From Candidatus Desulfosporosinus infrequens (GTDB lineage Bacteria; Bacillota; Desulfitobacteriia; Desulfitobacteriales; Desulfitobacteriaceae), in NCBI GenBank assembly GCA_900290375.1, contig OMOF01000013.1, forward strand, positions 14,762 to 53,752: a stretch of DNA of 38,991 nucleotides, given 5' to 3'. Made by a program: the position numbers and the translations under genes. Below the pieces are notes generated by a model. That model made no database searches, was not told where the DNA came from, and saw only the letters and a list, made by a program, of their open reading frames with translations. Positions 32,294 through 38,991 of the stretch are shown here, piece after piece; position 1 is the first letter of the stretch, and the number at the start of each line of letters is the position of its first letter.

Positions 32294-33100
32294 TTATTTT
32301 GTTAAGGACTTAAACCCATCTTTTACAAAGACTTGTTGGGCCTCTGGGCTTTGTAAATACTTGAGAAAATCTTCGGCAGTTTGTTGGTTTTTAGATGCTA
32401 CAATAACCGCTGCAGGATAGACAATAGGTTTGTGGCTACTGTCTGGAACCACCGCAACGACCTTAACTTTAGTTGAACCTAATGCATCAGATCGGTAGAC
32501 AAATCCAGCATCCGCGTTCCCTGTTTCGACAAAATTCAGAACTGAGGTCACATCCTTAGCCATCACCATTTTAGGTTGCAAAGAATCCCAAAGTTTAAGA
32601 CTCGTTAGGGCATCTTGAGCATATTGCCCAGCTGGTACGGACTTGGGGGTTCCAATGCTGATATGGCTAACACTCGCTTGGCTGAGATCGTCGAGGGACG
32701 TAACTTTGGTATTATCTTTCCCCGTAATAAGAACTAAATCATTGCCCAGTAAGTTGATTCTGCTGTCTTTAACCAGCAAATTCTTTTGTTCTAGCGCATC
32801 CATTTGCGATTTTCCAGCCGAAATGAACAGGTCGACCGGAGCACCCTGTTCGATTTGCTGTTGCAGCGTGCCTGACGCTCCAAAACTAAAGGTTAACTTG
32901 ACATCGGGTTTTGTCTTAGCATATTCTGTTTTGAGTTCAGTCAATGAATTTTGCAAACTAGCTGCAGCCGATATTAGGATTTCGGTAGGTTTAGCCTGTG
33001 TGACGTTTGTTGATGGTTGGGTAGTATTTCCTGCACCACAGCCCACCAAGGACAGAATTAACACGAAACTGAATACTAATAACCATGAAACTTTTCTCAC
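32294..33100 (-). CDS. modA: ModA molybdate/tungstate-binding lipoprotein
   Basis: 268 residues from GTG 33100 (AGGGGG 7 nt upstream; the TTG at 33118 lies before it). Lipobox LSLVGC, then ILISAAASLQNSLTELK, LTFSFGASGTLQQQIEQGAPVDLFIS, INLLGNDLVLITGKDN, IGTPKSVPAGQYAQDAL and NADAGFVYRSDAL, the standard ModA layout. About half identical by eye to the ModA at 27966. First gene of an operon transcribed divergently from the regulator at 33425. Confidence 0.93.
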   Translation of the reverse strand: MRKVSWLLVFSFVLILSLVGCGAGNTTQPSTNVTQAKPTEILISAAASLQNSLTELKTEYAKTKPDVKLTFSFGASGTLQQQIEQGAPVDLFISAGKSQMDALEQKNLLVKDSRINLLGNDLVLITGKDNTKVTSLDDLSQASVSHISIGTPKSVPAGQYAQDALTSLKLWDSLQPKMVMAKDVTSVLNFVETGNADAGFVYRSDALGSTKVKVVAVVPDSSHKPIVYPAAVIVASKNQQTAEDFLKYLQSPEAQQVFVKDGFKSLTK

Positions 33101-33221
33101 TAGAAATCCCCCTAACAAATTATGTTTCTAAGTATATTGGGTTAGTCTATGTTTGGTTTATCAAATCAATTCCAATCCAATCGACAATTGAACCTAACAC
33201 GGACTACCTTAACACAACGCT

Positions 33222-33251
33222 ATTATACAATAGAATATTATAGATTAGCAA
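33222..33251 (-). promoter_or_regulatory. Candidate promoter of the modABC operon
   Basis: Minus strand: TTGCTA (33251-33246), 18-nt spacer, TATAAT (33227-33222). Lies 120 bp before the modA start in the 320-bp divergent intergenic region. No Moco leader RNA is seen in this upstream region, so this operon is probably controlled by the adjacent regulator instead. The flanks hold the similar strings CCAATCCAATC (33172-33182) and GGGATAGGATC (33366-33376, in inverse sense) that could be operator half-sites. Confidence 0.5.
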
Positions 33252-33346
33252 TCTTCATTTGAACTGGTTTCGTTGATAGGTTTCCCTCCTCATAGGTCCT
33301 CCTACCATCCCCAAGCAAAACCAAGCTACAACTTGATTTTACGATA

Positions 33347-33355
33347 TGCTATAAT
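33347..33355 (+). promoter_or_regulatory. Extended -10 element of the regulator gene
   Basis: TGCTATAAT is a perfect extended -10 (TGn plus TATAAT), 70 bp upstream of the regulator ATG. A good -35 at 17 nt is lacking, as is common with extended -10 promoters. Confidence 0.5.
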
Positions 33356-33424
33356 AGGTTAGAATGGGATAGGATCGTTTAAACTCTAACTAGACTATAC
33401 TAACAGGGAGACGGGTGAACTAGT

Positions 33425-34363
33425 ATGTCCGAAGATGTTTCTTACACACCTGAAGAAGTGGCTAAAATCCTTAACATCTCTAAATATACCGTTTATGAAC
33501 TTATTAAACGCGATGAGTTAGCCGCCTACCACGTTGGCCGCAAGGTACGAGTCGACAGTGCGGATATTGAAGCGTTTAAGCGCAATTCAAAAAACACAAC
33601 CTCTTTTGCTGCTTCTTCACTGCCGCCCGCAACCCCTAGTTCCAGTTCCCCGTTGGACGAGGGCTTAATTATCTGTGGTCAGGATATGACTCTCGATATC
33701 TTAAGCCGGCATTTAGAAAAAAAATTCCCCCATGTCCGTTTCCTTCGCCAGAATATAGGTAGCATCGACGGGCTCATGGCTTTATACAAAGGTATGGCCA
33801 ACGTCGTCACCGCTCACCTCTGGGATAGTGACACCAACGAATATAATACGCCGTACGTCCGAAGAATGATGCCTGGACACCGAGCAATATTAATAAACAT
33901 GGTTTATCGGACAGAAGGGTTTTATGTTGCCAAAGGCAATCCCAAGAAAATTCTCACTTGGACAGACTTAGCTCGTTCAGACTTACGATTCGTCAACCGG
34001 GAACGAGGCTCTGGGGCTAGAGTTTTATTGGACGAACACTTACGAATTCAAGGAATTGCGCACCAATACGTTAATGGCTATAACAACGAAGAAATGAGTC
34101 ATATTGCTGTTGCCAGCAAAATCGCCCGCGGTGAGGCGGACGTAGGGTTGGGAATTGAAAAAGCAGCCCAGCAAGTCAATAATCTTGACTTTGTCCCCTT
34201 GCAAATAGAACGTTATGACTTAGTGGTTCGTACGGAAGATATAGATAAGCCCTATTTTCAGGCTATGATGTCTATCCTAAAATCAGTAGCTTTTAGAAAT
34301 GAGGTATTAGGCATCGGGAGCTATGATGTGACCAGTATGGGGGAAATCATGGCTGAGGTGTAG
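33425..34363 (+). CDS. One-component regulator: excisionase-type HTH plus PBP-like domain
   Basis: 312 residues. Residues about 5-55 are an excisionase-family HTH (YTPEEVAKILNISKYTVYELIKRDELAAYHVGRKVR) that should bind DNA. A Ser/Pro linker (60-80) leads to a periplasmic-binding-like domain: LIICGQDMTLDILSRHLE, GMANVVTAHLWDSDTNEYN, FVNRERGSGARVLLDEHL, ADVGLGIEKAAQ. This architecture is common beside molybdate/tungstate transporters in Firmicutes and takes the place of ModE. It most likely binds an oxyanion or related ligand and regulates the divergent modABC operon. Cytoplasmic; no signal peptide. DNA-binding and ligand are inferred from family and position. Confidence 0.88.
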   Translation: MSEDVSYTPEEVAKILNISKYTVYELIKRDELAAYHVGRKVRVDSADIEAFKRNSKNTTSFAASSLPPATPSSSSPLDEGLIICGQDMTLDILSRHLEKKFPHVRFLRQNIGSIDGLMALYKGMANVVTAHLWDSDTNEYNTPYVRRMMPGHRAILINMVYRTEGFYVAKGNPKKILTWTDLARSDLRFVNRERGSGARVLLDEHLRIQGIAHQYVNGYNNEEMSHIAVASKIARGEADVGLGIEKAAQQVNNLDFVPLQIERYDLVVRTEDIDKPYFQAMMSILKSVAFRNEVLGIGSYDVTSMGEIMAEV

Positions 34364-34408
34364 TTCTAATTAAATTACAGCCGCTGTCAAAAATCAGAAG
34401 AAAATAGG

Positions 34409-34458
34409 AATAGGAGTGTAAAATCAGTTCACATTATTACTGATTTTACACTCCTATT
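34409..34458. terminator. Long perfect inverted repeat, bidirectional terminator
   Basis: AATAGGAGTGTAAAATCAGT (34409-34428) and its exact complement (34439-34458) flank a 10-nt loop. It lies 45 bp past the regulator stop and 80 bp past the end of the convergent ATC-hydrolase-like gene, so it can end both transcripts. Confidence 0.7.
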
Positions 34459-34538
34459 TAATTTCAGGAACACAAAAGAGAGATTCATGGGATCTCTCAA
34501 ACATTAGCGAAATCTTGCTCATCTTATTTCAATGGCAC

Positions 34539-35042
34539 TTACTTCTTTTTAATAAAGTTAAGTTCGCAGACAGGATTACCCTGGGCGATTGTCTTACCAA
34601 GCTCGAATTGAAACGCTGGAAAGCTATTAACTATCCCACGGTCACCCTCCATCGCAATGTCACAAAGCTGGGCTATATCCTCGTCGGAAAATCCTTGCTT
34701 GATCCAAGCGCTAACCAGTGGACAGTAATGAAACTCTATCGAGAGCTTATCATCGCTCAATTCCGTAATATTCCTTTCGAAAATCTTCTTTCCTGCCTCA
34801 TCTGCGAAAATATCAGCGAATTCTTTCAGATCAGAAAGATTCGTACACTTTAGTGCAACATCCTTGCCATGAAAGCATCCGGTTCGAAATATGGCTTTTC
34901 TGGCAAAATTATCCCAGTCGAGACCACTATTCCTTGCTTCATCCATCATTAGAGACATCCAAGTAGCCCTATGCTCTATCGCATTACGAATGTTGAGTAT
35001 ATTTTCGTCAGTAATTGTCGACTTGTTGGTTATTACCGTCAT
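34539..35042 (-). CDS. ATC-hydrolase family protein
   Basis: 167 residues. FHYCPLVSAWIKQGFSDEDI (residues about 105-124), followed by CDIAMEGDRGI and the terminal half ELGKTIAQGNPVCELNF, is the signature of the L-2-amino-thiazoline-4-carboxylate hydrolase-like family. The conserved Cys in HYCPL is present, as are C56 and C143. ATG at 35042 with TAGGAGG 6 nt upstream. Encoded 11 nt after the ABC exporter pair and thus probably cotranscribed. Many family members have unknown substrates; real ATC hydrolase activity is not assured. Cytoplasmic. Confidence 0.82.
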   Translation of the reverse strand: MTVITNKSTITDENILNIRNAIEHRATWMSLMMDEARNSGLDWDNFARKAIFRTGCFHGKDVALKCTNLSDLKEFADIFADEAGKKIFERNITELSDDKLSIEFHYCPLVSAWIKQGFSDEDIAQLCDIAMEGDRGIVNSFPAFQFELGKTIAQGNPVCELNFIKKK

Positions 35043-35053
35043 TTCAAGCCCTC

Positions 35054-36925
35054 CTAATTATTCTTTGCTGGCAGAGTTGTTTGGAAATCATCATATCCCA
35101 TTTGGCTTATTACCATTTTATAATAGTCGCCTTTGTTTTTCATAAGGTCAGCATGAGTTCCACTCTCCAATATCTCCCCGTTGCCAATGACCATAATTTT
35201 GTCAGCATCGCGAATAGTCGAAAGTCGGTGTGCTATTAAAAAGCTAGTACGATTATTCATCAGCAGCAACAGGGCCTGCTGAATTTCTTTTTCGGTTTTT
35301 GTATCAACGCTGCTTGTGGCTTCATCCAGAATCAAAATTGGGGCATTACACAAAATAGCCCGGGCAATTGCCAGCAATTGCCGCTGTCCCTGACTGAGAT
35401 TATCCGTGCTGCCTGTTACAATTGTATCATAACCCTTTGGTAAACGGGATATAAACTCATCAGCATGAGCCAGTTTTGCGGCCTCTTTAACTTCGATGCC
35501 GGATGCACTCGGTCTTGAATATCTGATATTGTCATAGATCGTACCAGTAAAAAGACAGGTATCCTGTAAAACGACTGAAAAGCAACTTCTGAGATTTTTT
35601 CTAGAAATGTCCGTAATATCTGTATTGTCAATCAGAATTTCCCCTTGGTCCAATTCATAAAAGCGGGTCAGAAGATTTACGATCGTAGTTTTCCCCGCTC
35701 CTGTTTCGCCAACCAAAGCAACAACTTCTCCGGAGTTAACTTTAAAATTTATATTTCTTAAAACAGGCCTACCAGTATTATAGGAAAATGACACATTGCG
35801 AAATTCAACTTCTCCTTTAGGGTTAATCATTTCTTTAAGACCAGATTTATCAGGGGACTCTTCCTCTTCATCCATGATTTCAAAAACTCTTTCCGCACCG
35901 GCTAGAGCCGACTGAATATTATTAAACATGCCCGCTATATTATTCAGCGGCTGCCCAAACTGCTTAGAATAGGTGAGAAAGCTCACCACCACCCCGACTG
36001 TTATCATGCCCTTTATCGACAATATTCCTCCGGCACATGCTATTAAGGCAAAGCTTATGTTATTGATTACGTTCATAAACGGCATCATAAAACCAGACCA
36101 GATCTGAGCCTTCGTGGAATAACTGCAAAGCTCGTTGTTGATGCTTTTAAAATCGGCTAAGACATTTTGCTGCCGGTTAAACGCTTTTACCATTTTAAGT
36201 CCGACAATGTTCTCTTCAACTACTCCATTTAAGGCACCTAACTTTTGCTGCTGGCCTAAAAAATACTTGCGGCTACGGCTGGCGATCGTTTTTGTCAAGA
36301 TCAGGAAAAATGGAATCGATACCATTGCCACTAGCGTTAAAATCGGGCTTAAAACCAGCATCATAACAAAGGCGCCTGTGACAGAAAAAATGCTGGCTAC
36401 AAGCTGTGTTGTCGTTTGAGCAATAGTACTGCTGATGTTATCAACATCGTTTGTTATCCGACTCATTGTATCTCCATGGGACCGTGTGTCGTAAAAGTTC
36501 AGCGAAATTCTCTGTAACTTTGAGAAAAATTGGAATCTTATATACTTTACCAGTTTCTGTGTAACCTTTGTCATCAGCACCCCAGTTAAAGTATCAATAA
36601 TCCAGCTTGCCAGATAACATAAAACTAGCGCAATAAGGATAACTCTCAAAAGAGAAGTATCCACCCTATTTGTTTTTGTATTAAAGGTATTGATCGCTTT
36701 GCCCAATAATAAAGGTGTGAAAAGGGAAACCGTGGAGGAAATGAGCGTCAGCACTACTGCCAATAGGAAGGATTTACGCCAGAGCATAAAGGTTTTAACT
36801 AATCTGAGCAAGGTTGCTTTGGAGTTTTTTGGTTTTGCTGTCAAGGCAAACCGCTCACGTCCACCGCCCATCTTGCCCAGATTAGGCATTTTTTCATAAT
36901 TTTTGCTAATATTATTTTCAGCCAT
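35054..36925 (-). CDS. ABC exporter half-transporter, consensus subunit
   Basis: 623 residues. About 45 hydrophilic N-terminal residues, then six membrane helices (residues about 50-345) of the type I exporter fold and a C-terminal ATPase: Walker A GETGAGKTT near 415, signature LSQGQRQLLAIARA near 518, Walker B ILILDEATSSVD near 540 and switch IAHRL. The catalytic Glu is present. The start overlaps the partner gene by eight bases. The two proteins are different half-transporters and should form a heterodimer (MdlAB/YheIH/LmrCD type), exporting a drug, lipid or peptide. Cargo cannot be told. Confidence 0.92.
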   Translation of the reverse strand: MAENNISKNYEKMPNLGKMGGGRERFALTAKPKNSKATLLRLVKTFMLWRKSFLLAVVLTLISSTVSLFTPLLLGKAINTFNTKTNRVDTSLLRVILIALVLCYLASWIIDTLTGVLMTKVTQKLVKYIRFQFFSKLQRISLNFYDTRSHGDTMSRITNDVDNISSTIAQTTTQLVASIFSVTGAFVMMLVLSPILTLVAMVSIPFFLILTKTIASRSRKYFLGQQQKLGALNGVVEENIVGLKMVKAFNRQQNVLADFKSINNELCSYSTKAQIWSGFMMPFMNVINNISFALIACAGGILSIKGMITVGVVVSFLTYSKQFGQPLNNIAGMFNNIQSALAGAERVFEIMDEEEESPDKSGLKEMINPKGEVEFRNVSFSYNTGRPVLRNINFKVNSGEVVALVGETGAGKTTIVNLLTRFYELDQGEILIDNTDITDISRKNLRSCFSVVLQDTCLFTGTIYDNIRYSRPSASGIEVKEAAKLAHADEFISRLPKGYDTIVTGSTDNLSQGQRQLLAIARAILCNAPILILDEATSSVDTKTEKEIQQALLLLMNNRTSFLIAHRLSTIRDADKIMVIGNGEILESGTHADLMKNKGDYYKMVISQMGYDDFQTTLPAKNN

Positions 36926-38654
36926 CTGTCTTACCCTTCAGGTCGCCGCCAATTTGCGAGTCGAAAATTCCTCTGTAAGTTTGGCATGAATCAAGCAGTT
37001 CTTTATGGCTGCCAAATCCTACATTCACGCCATTGTCAAGCACGAGAATCTTATCGGCAAACATTGCGGTCCCTATCCTTTGCGTTATCACTATTACGGT
37101 TTTTTTAGCATCAAGAGTTTTCAAGGCGTTTCTAACCTTCGCTTCTGTGACTGCATCAAGCGCACTTGTGCAATCGTCTAAAATCAGAATAGGTGCCTTC
37201 TTAACCAACGCCCTAGCAATCGAAATACGTTGCTTTTGACCGCCGGAAAGATTTACCCCAGCCTGACCTAAAATACTCTCATATTGAACGGGCATATTTT
37301 GAATAAATTCATCGGCCTGCGCTGCCTGGGCCGCTTTCACGACTTCCTCTGGGGCGGCATTCGGATCGCCCCAAGCTATATTTTCAAATACTGTCCCGGT
37401 AAATAGCATGCTCTTTTGCGGAGCTACGGCGATACTATCTCTCAGAGTATGGCAGTCAAGTGTTTTAATATTAGTACCATTTAAGTAAATCGCGCCTCTT
37501 TCGATATCATAAAAATGGAGACCTAGCCAAACAAGCGTTGATTTTCCCGAACCAGTAGGACCGATAATGGCCAGAGTTTCTCCTAGCTTAACCTTAAAGG
37601 AAAGATTTCGGATCGTCGGTATACCGCTACCGTTCGGATATGCGAACGTCACGTCATCAAAGGCTAGCTCCCAAGCACCATGCTCTACCATTTGTTCAGA
37701 GCCTGTAAAATCCGCTTCACTGTTTAACACTTCCATAATCCTTGCAGTTGATGCTTTAGTCCGCACAAACGTATTGAAGACATTGGTTATCATAATCAGA
37801 GAAGCTAAAATCTGCGCCATGTAATTTATGAAAGCCGCGACCCTACCGACTTCGATTTCACCGTTACCGAATAGTATGCTTCCGATATAAAGGATTGAAG
37901 CAATTCCGACACTGATGGTCAGTGACATAAGAGGAGAAAAATACGCAATAACAATCTGGGAAGACACGGTTTTATTTGATAAATCTGCATTGGCGCCTTC
38001 AAACTTTCCTTCCTCATCTCCATACCGTCCGAAAGCCTTCACCAGCCTTATGCCCAGCAGGTATTCCTGAACAACCGTATTGACTGTATCAATAGCATAC
38101 TGCACCTTAGCAAAACGTACATAACTCAATTTCATACTGATCACAATCAAGGTCGCAACAATTGCCACAACAAGAAATAAAATCAAACTCATCTGAGGGC
38201 TTAACATGACTGCCAGAATGATGCTGCCTAGGCAGGTCACAGGTGCTTTAAAGAAAATTCTCATCAAACCGTTAATGAATTGAGTTACTTGAGAGGTGTC
38301 ATTGGTCATCCGGGTTATCAGCGAACCGCTTTCAATTTTATCTGCGCTGATCTCGGAGAAATTAATAATTTTGGCAAATAAATCATACCTTAAATCCGCA
38401 CTGAAGCTTTGGGAAACTTTGCTTGCCAAAATATTCCGAGTTGCCGCGAAGCAGGCTCCAACCACAGTTATCATCAGCATCAGCGCGCCCAGCTTAAGCA
38501 CGGTTACCACCTGACTATTTCTTACGCCCTCGTCGATAATATGCGCCATAATAGTCGGCTGCAAGAGATCACAGATTGCTTCAAAAAACACACAGATAAT
38601 CGCCGTAAAAAATAAGAACTTATACTTGTTAAAATATTGCTTGTAAATCCCCAT
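36918..38654 (-). CDS. ABC exporter half-transporter, degenerate-site subunit
   Basis: About 578 residues from ATG 38654 (MGIYKQYFNKYK). A longer frame to ATG 38750 has no ribosome site and that ATG lies within a probable -10 element, so the shorter start is preferred, although its own site is weak too. Six membrane helices then ATPase: Walker A GPTGSGKST, signature LSGGQKQRISIARA, Walker B ILILDDCTSALD. The usual catalytic Glu after Walker B is Asp, as in the degenerate half of heterodimeric exporters such as TM287/288. First gene of the export operon. Confidence 0.88.
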   Translation of the reverse strand: MGIYKQYFNKYKFLFFTAIICVFFEAICDLLQPTIMAHIIDEGVRNSQVVTVLKLGALMLMITVVGACFAATRNILASKVSQSFSADLRYDLFAKIINFSEISADKIESGSLITRMTNDTSQVTQFINGLMRIFFKAPVTCLGSIILAVMLSPQMSLILFLVVAIVATLIVISMKLSYVRFAKVQYAIDTVNTVVQEYLLGIRLVKAFGRYGDEEGKFEGANADLSNKTVSSQIVIAYFSPLMSLTISVGIASILYIGSILFGNGEIEVGRVAAFINYMAQILASLIMITNVFNTFVRTKASTARIMEVLNSEADFTGSEQMVEHGAWELAFDDVTFAYPNGSGIPTIRNLSFKVKLGETLAIIGPTGSGKSTLVWLGLHFYDIERGAIYLNGTNIKTLDCHTLRDSIAVAPQKSMLFTGTVFENIAWGDPNAAPEEVVKAAQAAQADEFIQNMPVQYESILGQAGVNLSGGQKQRISIARALVKKAPILILDDCTSALDAVTEAKVRNALKTLDAKKTVIVITQRIGTAMFADKILVLDNGVNVGFGSHKELLDSCQTYRGIFDSQIGGDLKGKTDG

Positions 38655-38741
38655 AGTTTTTCTGTTATGCCTACCTTTATTATTGATTGATGAGTATTCT
38701 ACTGATAATTTGGTCGAAACTTGTCGACAGAATTCTGTATG

Positions 38742-38766
38742 ATAATACATTATAGTACTGTATTAT
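38742..38766 (-). promoter_or_regulatory. Palindromic operator over the exporter promoter
   Basis: ATAATACA (38742-38749) and TGTATTAT (38759-38766) are a perfect 8-bp inverted repeat around 9 bp. On the minus strand TATAAT (38754-38749) lies within it, a likely -10. A repressor such as MarR, TetR or GntR type binding here would block the exporter operon; the regulator is not identified. Confidence 0.5.
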
Positions 38767-38867
38767 GAATAAAAGAAGCAACATAGTTCACACTTTTTTT
38801 AATTATTTAGTAGAATTGGCAGAATTGGTAGTTTCGAAATTCAAAAATTAGACTGGAGTGCATACAA

Positions 38868-38991
38868 GTGCTAGAAGATTTTCGCCAACTAATCCCTCTA
38901 TTTCATTTGATGGGTTTAGGTAAAGGGACGGTCGTCTTATTTGATAAGGAAAGATACATCATAGTTATGCGGGGTTCCAAAGTCGATTTGC
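38868..38991 (+). CDS. Unidentified gene, 5' end only
   Basis: GTG at 38868 with GGAG 9 nt upstream opens a frame of 41 codons to the window edge (LEDFRQLIPLFHLMGLGKGT, then VVLFDKERYIIVMRG). No family is recognisable from this part. Divergent from the exporter operon, so it might be its regulator or a sensor; that is a guess from position. Confidence 0.5.
   Translation, partial: MLEDFRQLIPLFHLMGLGKGTVVLFDKERYIIVMRGSKVDL

Noticed and set aside
1..38991. CRISPR arrays, insertion sequences, tRNA or rRNA genes, phage attachment sites
   Set aside because: No regularly spaced repeats, transposase genes, or tRNA/rRNA-like segments were seen. The only long repeats are the leader RNAs and the paralogous transporter genes.

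Overview
The window looks like accessory DNA from an anaerobic, sulfate-reducing or dehalogenating Firmicute of the Desulfosporosinus/Desulfitobacterium type. The basis is AGGAGG-type ribosome binding sites, frequent TTG/GTG starts, moderate GC, tandem mod operons with Moco-type leader RNAs, DUF364 proteins and a TatD-associated radical SAM gene. The genus is inferred, not proven. Almost everything from 1 to 33.1 kb is on the minus strand.

Layout. (1) 0.1-8.2 kb: a DUF2325 protein, then a partly decayed module. It holds a frameshifted DUF364 gene, a Sel1-repeat/DUF364 fusion, FecE-type ATPase, FecCD-type permease, radical SAM remnant, methyltransferase, DUF364 remnant and broken binding protein. 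(2) 8.3-18.2 kb: an orphan WtpA-like oxyanion-binding protein without a signal peptide, two more FecCD/FecE importers, three binding lipoproteins, an unusual radical SAM enzyme (CX5CX2C) plus a fragment of a second copy, and a truncated methyltransferase. All of this lies behind a Moco-like leader RNA. (3) 18.5-19.1 kb: the only plus-strand gene in the first 33 kb, a TatD-associated radical SAM protein. (4) 19.2-27.0 kb: a compact operon reading Moco-like leader, binding lipoprotein, permease, ATPase, methyltransferase, NifD-like, NifK-like, NifH-like. (5) 27.1-33.1 kb: two tandem molybdate/tungstate operons, modABC and (leader RNA) modBCA-modD. (6) 33.4-34.4 kb: a divergent excisionase-HTH/PBP-like regulator, probably the oxyanion sensor. 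(7) 34.5-38.7 kb: an ATC-hydrolase-like protein and a heterodimeric ABC exporter. (8) The start of an unidentified plus-strand gene at the right edge.

How the parts may work together. The nitrogenase-like pair keeps every P-cluster ligand I can align (Cys 42/68/132 in the D-like chain, Cys 22/47/105 in the K-like chain), and the NifH-like protein keeps both Fe-S cysteines. The D-like chain has lost both FeMo-cofactor ligands: the Cys275 position aligns to Ser and the His442 position to Ala. It is therefore unlikely to be a nitrogen-fixing nitrogenase and more likely a low-potential reductase for another substrate. Because the same leader RNA type precedes this operon, the FecBCD cluster and the modBCA-modD operon, I infer a Mo- or W-responsive regulon. 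It would combine oxyanion uptake, uptake of a chelated metal or cofactor through B12/siderophore-type importers, and enzymes (nitrogenase-like reductase, HcgA-like radical SAM, methyltransferases, DUF364) that make, modify or dismantle that ligand. This is a hypothesis; no substrate can be read from the sequence.

The locus shows repeated duplication and loss. There are four FecCD/FecE pairs, four intact and one broken binding protein, one intact and two fragmentary radical SAM genes, and four DUF364 traces in different states (one intact fusion, one frameshifted gene, one C-terminal scrap, and the C-terminal motif they share).
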